Assembly (NCBI GenBank): GCA_903909415.1
Contig: CAIVVS010000117.1
Location: forward strand, 1 to 10,744
DNA from: an uncultured Pseudomonadota bacterium
Lineage (GTDB): Bacteria > Pseudomonadota > Gammaproteobacteria > Burkholderiales > SG8-39
DNA: 10,744 nucleotides
Direction of reading: 5' to 3'
Below, one piece after another: positions 6,504 to 10,744 of the stretch. The notes under the pieces are model-generated. The model was not told where the DNA came from. It did no database searches and worked only from the letters and a program-made list of their open reading frames with translations. Positions within the stretch are counted from its first letter, which is position 1; each line of letters starts with the position of its first letter. The translations under genes and the position numbers were made by a program.

Positions 6504-7469
6504 TCAATCCGTGCTGATCTTCGCCGTGCGGATGATGGTGCGCAGGTTGCGGATCTCCGAATCGACGAAGGCACGGAACTCCTCGGGCGTCTGGGCTCCC
6601 ATCTCGAACCCGAGCGGCTGGAGCCGTTCCACCACCGCCGGCAGCCTGAGCGCGCGATTGACCTCGGCATTCATGCGCCGGATCGCCTCGGCCGGAATGT
6701 TGGCTGCGCCGACCAGGCCGAACCACTCGATGATGGAAAAATCCTTGTAGCCCTGTTCGGCCACGGTGGGCACGTTGGGGAACAGTGGAAGCCGGTCGGC
6801 GCCGGAAACGGCAATGGCGCGCAGCTTGCCGCCCTGTATCTGCGACACCGCCGAACCCGCGACCGTCACGACCACGGGAATCTGGCCGCCCATGGCCGCG
6901 GTCATCGCCGGACCCGCACCCTTGAAGGGGATGTGGACCATTTCGATGCCCGCGCGGTAACGCAGCCACTCACCGGTGAAATGCTGGGTCAGGCCGGGGC
7001 CCGGCGTGCCATAGGAAAGCCCCCCGGGCTTGGCCTTCGCCGCCGCGATGAGTTCCTGCAGCGACGTGATCGGGCTGGCCGGGTCCACCGAGATCATGTT
7101 CGGCGTCTTCACCACCAGCGCCACCGGCGTGAGGTCCTTCAGCGTATCGAAGGGCAGGTTCTTCTGGGTGGTCTCGTTCGAGGCGAGCGAACTGCCGAAC
7201 AGGCCGTAGGTGTAGCCCTCGGGGCCCGAACTGGCCACGGCGATGCTCGCAGGTATGCCGAAACTGCCCGGCCTGCTTTCCACCACCACCGGCTGCCCGA
7301 GCGTGCCTTGCAACGGGTTGGCCAGCAGGCGGGCAATCAGGTCGCTGGTGCCGCCAGGCGGACTCTGGAGAATGATGCGGATCGGCTTGGCCGGCCAGGC
7401 CTGCGCATGGGCCGAGACGGGAAGCAAGGCGGTCGCGAGCAACAGCACACTGCGGGCAAGCATGCGCAT
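6504..7469 (-). CDS. Bug/TctC-family tripartite tricarboxylate transporter substrate-binding protein
   Basis: This complete 321-residue periplasmic binding protein has the usual family length. A signal peptide (MRMLARSVLLLATALLPVSAHA) precedes the WPAKPIRII mature start. PPGGTSD at 37-43 is the first ligand loop. Further family landmarks are ESRPG, SYGTPGPG, VHIPFKGAGPAM and a late DRLPLFPNVPTVAEQG segment, all in the usual order. GGAGAG at 7475-7480, 5 bases before the ATG, supports the start; a second ATG lies two codons in. It is transcribed toward the GntR gene and lies 176 bases downstream of the decarboxylase-like gene. A putative operator 59-73 bases upstream suggests its own regulated promoter. 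It belongs to the same family as the Bug protein at the left edge but is clearly diverged. Ligand unknown, probably the carboxylate fed into this pathway. Confidence 0.96.
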   Translation of the reverse strand: MRMLARSVLLLATALLPVSAHAQAWPAKPIRIILQSPPGGTSDLIARLLANPLQGTLGQPVVVESRPGSFGIPASIAVASSGPEGYTYGLFGSSLASNETTQKNLPFDTLKDLTPVALVVKTPNMISVDPASPITSLQELIAAAKAKPGGLSYGTPGPGLTQHFTGEWLRYRAGIEMVHIPFKGAGPAMTAAMGGQIPVVVTVAGSAVSQIQGGKLRAIAVSGADRLPLFPNVPTVAEQGYKDFSIIEWFGLVGAANIPAEAIRRMNAEVNRALRLPAVVERLQPLGFEMGAQTPEEFRAFVDSEIRNLRTIIRTAKISTD

Positions 7470-7645
7470 CGGTACTCTCCGGAATGGGTGGACCAGTCGG
7501 CTGCGCGCCCCCGAGTGCCGGCACGCGATGTATCCAATACACGGTACACGACCGTTCCAGCGCTGCGAAGGGGCAACATCCCAACCGGCGGGACGTATTC
7601 CCCTGAATTACCAATGGCTATCGTGGGGAGCCCTGTCCACGCTGC
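7470..7645 (-). promoter_or_regulatory. Upstream region of the second Bug gene
   Basis: These 176 non-coding bases lie between the decarboxylase-like gene's stop and the Bug start. They hold the Bug ribosome site (7475-7480), a GTGCCGGCAC palindrome (7515-7524) and the putative GntR operator (7528-7542). On the minus strand the AT-rich GTGTATTGGATACAT element is the most promoter-like patch, so the operator may overlap the core promoter, which would fit repression. No clear intrinsic terminator for the upstream gene is visible. Confidence 0.5.
7528..7542. promoter_or_regulatory. Putative GntR operator, copy 2 (ATGTATCCAATACAC)
   Basis: TGTATCCAATACA (7529-7541) is a perfect 5-3-5 inverted repeat (TGTAT-CCA-ATACA), and the 15-base element differs from 5574-5588 at one position. 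It lies 59-73 bases before the Bug ATG. GT...AC inverted half-sites are the known binding style of FadR-type GntR proteins, and the only regulator gene in the window is of that type. Confidence 0.65.
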
Positions 7646-8638
7646 TCAGTTGCGCGAGGAATCCAGCACTTCTGCCGCGAACAGTTCCTCCAGCGCATAG
7701 GCGCGTGGAATCAGGCCCTGCTCGTGCGAGTAGCCCACCATGGTCTCGATCGTGTGGCGGTTCTCGGCCAGCCCGTAGCTCCACGGATCCTTGTCGCCGA
7801 ACACGCCGATCGACTCCTCGGCAGCGTGGTGCAGGAAGGGCAACGCATAGCGCAGGTGGCCGTCCCACATGTCAGCGAGCGTGCACAGCTTGCGTGCCGC
7901 GCTGAACGCCTTGTACAGGCTCTGCGCGATCCACGGATCCTTCTCGTACACGTCGCGCCGCAGCGCCACGCAGTGCATGGGGGGATAGATGCCGGTCTTC
8001 TTCCAGTAGGCGATCTCCTCGGCCTTGGAATCGCGGAACAGGCGTCGCACGGCGGGATCGCCCTTGAGGAAGGACGACGGCGGCCGTGCCGTCGCCAGCG
8101 CGTCCAGTTCGCCCGAGACCAGCATCTCGTTGAGGGTCCGGTCCTGCGGGATCGACTGCAGCGACACGTTGGCGGGCAGATTGAGCGCGAGTTTCTCGAC
8201 GCGCCCCGGTTCGTCCAGCCCGCCGTTGAACCAGCGCATCTGATGCGGCGCGACCCCGTACTCGTGCTGCAGGATGCCGCGAATCCAGAGGGCCGCGGTC
8301 ATCTGGTACTCGGGCACGCCGACGCGCTTGCCCACGAGGTCGCCCGCGGATTCGATGCCGGCGTTCGCGTTCACATAGATGCTGGAATGGCGGAACACGC
8401 GGGACAGGAACACCGGGATCGCCACCAGGTCCGGGCCCTGCTCCTTGGACATGAAGTAGGACGACAGCGACATCTCCGAGGCTTCGAACTCCTGATGGCG
8501 CAGCATGCGCCAGAAGGTGTCCTCGTAGCGCAGCAGGATCACGTTCAGGTCCAGGCCCTCGGCACGGACCCGCCCATCGAACAGCGGCAGGGTGCGATCG
8601 TAGGGCGCGCAGGCTAGCGTCAGGGGCCTAAGGGACAT
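7646..8638 (-). CDS. 4,5-dihydroxyphthalate decarboxylase-like protein (periplasmic-binding-protein fold)
   Basis: This 330-residue protein resembles the 4,5-dihydroxyphthalate decarboxylase (Pht5-type) family, a group with a type-2 solute-binding-protein fold. The match rests on its characteristic text: LACAPYDRTLPLFDGRV at the start, EMSLSSY (55-61), IPVFLSRVFRHS (74-85), GKRVGVPEYQMTAALWIRG (103-121), ELDALATARPPSSF (177-190), WKKTGIYPPMH (212-222), DPWIAQSLYKAF (234-245), YGLAENRHTIE and a YSHEQGL near 303-309. There is no signal peptide, so unlike ordinary binding proteins it should be cytoplasmic and enzymatic. The natural reaction would be non-oxidative decarboxylation of a hydroxylated aromatic acid; the true substrate here is unproven. 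GGAGGAG ends 7 bases before the ATG at 8638, which rules out a longer reading from 8719. It probably acts in the same pathway as the Mo hydroxylase (inference from location). Confidence 0.88.
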   Translation of the reverse strand: MSLRPLTLACAPYDRTLPLFDGRVRAEGLDLNVILLRYEDTFWRMLRHQEFEASEMSLSSYFMSKEQGPDLVAIPVFLSRVFRHSSIYVNANAGIESAGDLVGKRVGVPEYQMTAALWIRGILQHEYGVAPHQMRWFNGGLDEPGRVEKLALNLPANVSLQSIPQDRTLNEMLVSGELDALATARPPSSFLKGDPAVRRLFRDSKAEEIAYWKKTGIYPPMHCVALRRDVYEKDPWIAQSLYKAFSAARKLCTLADMWDGHLRYALPFLHHAAEESIGVFGDKDPWSYGLAENRHTIETMVGYSHEQGLIPRAYALEELFAAEVLDSSRN

Positions 8639-8742
8639 GGCATCGCTCCTCCGGTTGGGACAACCAGAATGCCACACGCCGGAGACGGGCATCCGAGACC
8701 GGTGCGAGGGCCGCCGCAAGCCGGCCGGTCAACAGCGCAGGG
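8639..8742. other. Gap between the catabolic genes and the EF-hand/C13 pair
   Basis: This 104-base gap holds only the ribosome site described at 8646-8652. I see no hairpin followed by a U-run and no copy of the operator. It is the most natural boundary between the two functional units, but read-through from the EF-hand gene into the decarboxylase-like gene cannot be excluded. Confidence 0.45.
8646..8652 (-). promoter_or_regulatory. Ribosome binding site deciding the decarboxylase-like gene start
   Basis: GGAGGAG on the minus strand, 7 bases before the ATG at 8638; it settles the start. Confidence 0.8.
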
Positions 8743-9276
8743 TCAATTCCTGTCCGCGCCGGGCTTGGCTCGCGTGGCAGCCGCCTTGCGCGTCCCCACC
8801 CAGGCCTGCAGTTCCGCCAGCGTGATGCGCCCGTCGCGGTCGGCGTCGACGCGGTCGAACTTGCGTGACACGCGCGGCATCGCGACCCTGGCCTCGCCCG
8901 GCGTCAGGCCGCCGTCGCCGTCGATGTCGGCGCCGGCGAAGGCCTTGGCCATGCCTTCGGCGTCGTTGTGGCGGCCGGCGGCGGCGCGCGCCGGCCGGCG
9001 TCCGGTGCGCTGCGCCGCGGCGAGCTCGGCGCGCGACACATGGCCGTCGTGGTCCGCGTCCAGCGTGTCGAAGCGCGTGGCCACGCGCTTCATCCCGCGC
9101 GCCGCCTCCCCGCGCGACAGCCTGCCGTCGCCGTCCTTGTCGGCCGCTGTGAAGCGGTCCGCGATGTGGCCCGGGGCCCGCGGCGGCTTGTCGGCCGCCC
9201 GGGCCATCGCCGGCAGCATCGGCGCAGCCAGCGCCGGAGCCAGCGCGAGGAGGACCAGCGCGGCGCGCGCGTTCAT
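8743..9276 (-). CDS. Secreted EF-hand protein with four canonical calcium loops
   Basis: This 177-residue exported protein is probably periplasmic and calcium-binding. A signal peptide covers about residues 1-27 (hydrophobic stretch, cleavage after AMARA). There is no lipobox Cys. Four 12-residue EF-hand loops are intact: 46-57 (DKDGDGRLSRGE), 73-84 (DADHDGHVSRAE), 117-128 (DIDGDGGLTPGE) and 144-155 (DADRDGRITLAE). Each has Asp at positions 1, 3 and 5, Gly at 6 and Glu at 12. They form two pairs split by an Ala/Arg-rich linker (88-105), like a calmodulin-type two-lobe layout. The tail is basic. The ATG overlaps the TGA of the C13 peptidase gene by 4 bases, so translation is likely coupled and the two products may work together. 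Beyond calcium binding no activity is evident. Confidence 0.9.
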   Translation of the reverse strand: MNARAALVLLALAPALAAPMLPAMARAADKPPRAPGHIADRFTAADKDGDGRLSRGEAARGMKRVATRFDTLDADHDGHVSRAELAAAQRTGRRPARAAAGRHNDAEGMAKAFAGADIDGDGGLTPGEARVAMPRVSRKFDRVDADRDGRITLAELQAWVGTRKAAATRAKPGADRN

Positions 9277-10744
9277 GAGCGGCGCAGCGCGGCGCGGAAC
9301 ACGCTGCCGGCCGGGGCGAGCCGCGCCTGCACCTTGGGCGCCGGGGTGGCCGAGCCCTCGCGCAGGCGCTTCTCCAGCTCCGCGAGCCGGGGCGCGATCG
9401 CCGCGCCCAGGTGCATCTGCGGCTCGGAGGGCACCAGGCCCTCGGACTTCTCCTGCGCCGCCACCAGCGCGCGCGCGTTCTCGAAGGCGTCGGCGAAGGA
9501 GTGCGTGCGCGACAGCGAGTCCGCGAAGAACGCCTTGCCGAAGTAGGTGAAGTCGCGCCCGTTCTCGCAGCCGAACGAGGTCTTGCTGGCCGCGGCCGCG
9601 GTGATCACCAGCGTGTTCTCGTCGCGCAGCGGCTCGATGAAGCCGCCCGAGTAGCAGGCCGACACCACGATCACCTTCCACTTGATGCCGCTGTCGGCCA
9701 GCATCCGGGAGAGCGACGTGGGCGTGACCGCGCGCAGGCGCAGCGGCGGGAACTCGAAGGCCAGCTCGTGCCCGGCGCTGCCGTGCGTGGTCAGGTAGAG
9801 GAACAGGATGTCCTCCTGCGTGTCCATGATCTCGCCCAGGGCGCGCAGCGACTCGCGCAGGTTGCTGGAGGTGGCCAGCGGCAGCTCGCGCGCGGTCTCC
9901 GGCCGGTTGGCCAGCGCGAGCGCGCGGTCCTTCACGTCGAATCGCTGCTCGAACTGGTTCTTCACCCAGGCGAGCTCGCGCAGGAACACGTCCTGCTGCG
10001 CGTAGGGCGCGGCGCCGAGGAAGTACAGGTCGCCCACCCCGGGGCGCTGCGGGGCGAGCGCGTCCATGCGCTCGGCCAGCAGGCCGTCCTGCGCGTGGAA
10101 CAGCTCCTCGTCGGCGATGGACTCCCCGGCGAGCTGCTGCGGCAGCCCGTCGGGCCGGTAGGCCGTCCACAGCTCGTCGCGCGGCGCGAACGCCACCAGT
10201 CCGGTGAACAGCACCGCGAGGATCGCGCCCCCGCCGAGGCTGCGCCAGCCGTGCCAGCCGGTGGCCAGCCACATCGCGCGCACGATGGCGGCGAAGGCCC
10301 AGGCCAGGTAGCCGATGGAAATCGCCTGCTGCGTGAGCGGGTCGAACTCGCCCGAATGCAGGGTCACGCTGATCACGGTGCCGACGATCTCGAACAGCCA
10401 GTCCGAGCCCGAGGTCATCACCGCCATGGCCAGCGCCAGGTGCAGGTTGCCGAACAGCAGCCCGACCAGGAAGAAGGTGAACAGCACCACCGGCACGTGC
10501 GCGAGCGCGATGGTGAGGGCCTGGGTGTTCAGGTAGCCGGGGAATCCCTCGCGCACCACGCCGCCGGCGAACCAGGCCAGCAACCCGAACACGAACAGCA
10601 TCGCGTAGTGCCCGACCGACACGCGGAACTCGGCCGCGCGCACCGGCAGGAACATCGCCAGCCGCGCGCCGGCAACCAGGTTCGCGCCCAGCCCGGCGAA
10701 CAGCAGGGTGTGCGCGCGCCGCGGACGCGGCGGCCTGGCCGGCC
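9273..10744 (-). CDS. Membrane-embedded C13 (legumain/caspase-fold) family peptidase, start beyond window
   Basis: This is a clan CD cysteine peptidase fused to a membrane domain. Numbered from the first in-window ATG (10655), about five hydrophobic helices span residues 13-158. A soluble catalytic part follows with FLYLTTHGSAGHE (catalytic His291) and VIVVSACYSGGF (catalytic Cys334). The His-to-Cys spacing of 43 and the HGxxG...SACxSG style fit peptidase C13. The His/Cys dyad appears intact, so activity is plausible. The frame stays open from 10655 to the window end with no ATG, GTG or TTG. That extension reads as a basic stretch followed by LLFAGLGANLVAGARLAMF, which looks like real protein, so the true start is probably outside; a start at 10655 is the alternative. 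The gene ends with a 4-base overlap with the EF-hand gene. Substrate and side of the membrane are unknown. Metacaspase (C14) was considered, but the motif context fits C13 better. Confidence 0.87.
   Translation of the reverse strand, partial: PARPPRPRRAHTLLFAGLGANLVAGARLAMFLPVRAAEFRVSVGHYAMLFVFGLLAWFAGGVVREGFPGYLNTQALTIALAHVPVVLFTFFLVGLLFGNLHLALAMAVMTSGSDWLFEIVGTVISVTLHSGEFDPLTQQAISIGYLAWAFAAIVRAMWLATGWHGWRSLGGGAILAVLFTGLVAFAPRDELWTAYRPDGLPQQLAGESIADEELFHAQDGLLAERMDALAPQRPGVGDLYFLGAAPYAQQDVFLRELAWVKNQFEQRFDVKDRALALANRPETARELPLATSSNLRESLRALGEIMDTQEDILFLYLTTHGSAGHELAFEFPPLRLRAVTPTSLSRMLADSGIKWKVIVVSACYSGGFIEPLRDENTLVITAAAASKTSFGCENGRDFTYFGKAFFADSLSRTHSFADAFENARALVAAQEKSEGLVPSEPQMHLGAAIAPRLAELEKRLREGSATPAPKVQARLAPAGSVFRAALRRS

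Noticed and set aside
7646..8638. Ordinary ABC-transporter periplasmic binding protein
   Set aside because: There is no signal peptide, there are no ABC permease or ATPase genes nearby, and it closely follows the dihydroxyphthalate decarboxylase-like sequence pattern.
9273..10655. Complete C13 peptidase starting at the ATG at 10655
   Set aside because: The frame stays open to the window end and reads as a plausible N-terminal helix, and the ATG has no good ribosome site. I therefore report the gene as partial, though 10655 remains possible.

Overview
The window is GC-rich, densely coding DNA. Two Bug/TctC-type periplasmic binding proteins sit in a catabolic gene neighbourhood, a pattern typical of Betaproteobacteria, especially Burkholderiales. 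That assignment is an inference from gene content; there is no rRNA or other marker gene. I see no tRNA, CRISPR array, insertion sequence or phage gene.

Region 1 (1-5447, minus strand) reads as one operon in transcription order. It starts with a haem-oxygenase-fold diiron oxidase-like protein (5447-4734), followed by a RidA/YjgF-family protein (4723-4319). Next come the three subunits of a xanthine dehydrogenase/CoxLMS-type molybdenum hydroxylase: large Mo subunit 4273-1913, [2Fe-2S] subunit 1916-1404, FAD subunit 1401-601. After a 157-base gap there is a Bug solute-binding protein cut by the left edge of the window (443-1). Gaps between the first five genes are 10, 45, -4 and 2 bases.

Region 2 (5448-5728) is a divergent promoter region. 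Beyond it, on the plus strand, is a GntR/FadR-type regulator (5729-6484). It converges with a second Bug protein (7469-6504, minus), leaving only 19 bases between them. Upstream of that Bug gene, also minus, is a protein of the 4,5-dihydroxyphthalate decarboxylase-like family (8638-7646). A 15-base near-palindrome around ATGTATCCAA occurs twice with one mismatch, once in the divergent region and once upstream of the second Bug gene. It is the best candidate operator for the GntR protein and would tie both units into one regulon.

Together, regions 1 and 2 look like an uptake-and-degradation locus for an aromatic or N-heteroaromatic (probably carboxylated) compound. The Bug proteins would capture the acid, the Mo enzyme would hydroxylate the ring, the decarboxylase-like protein and diiron oxidase would act on later intermediates, and the RidA-like protein would handle an enamine/imine or related product. 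The substrate and the order of steps cannot be read from the sequence. Pairing an HDO-type diiron oxidase with a Mo hydroxylase is the part most likely to be undescribed.

Region 3 (8743-10744, minus) appears to be a separate two-gene unit. It holds a membrane-embedded caspase-fold C13 (legumain-like) peptidase whose start lies at or beyond the right edge, followed with a 4-base ATGA overlap by a secreted protein with four EF-hands. The coupling suggests a calcium-linked protease pair, which is an inference.
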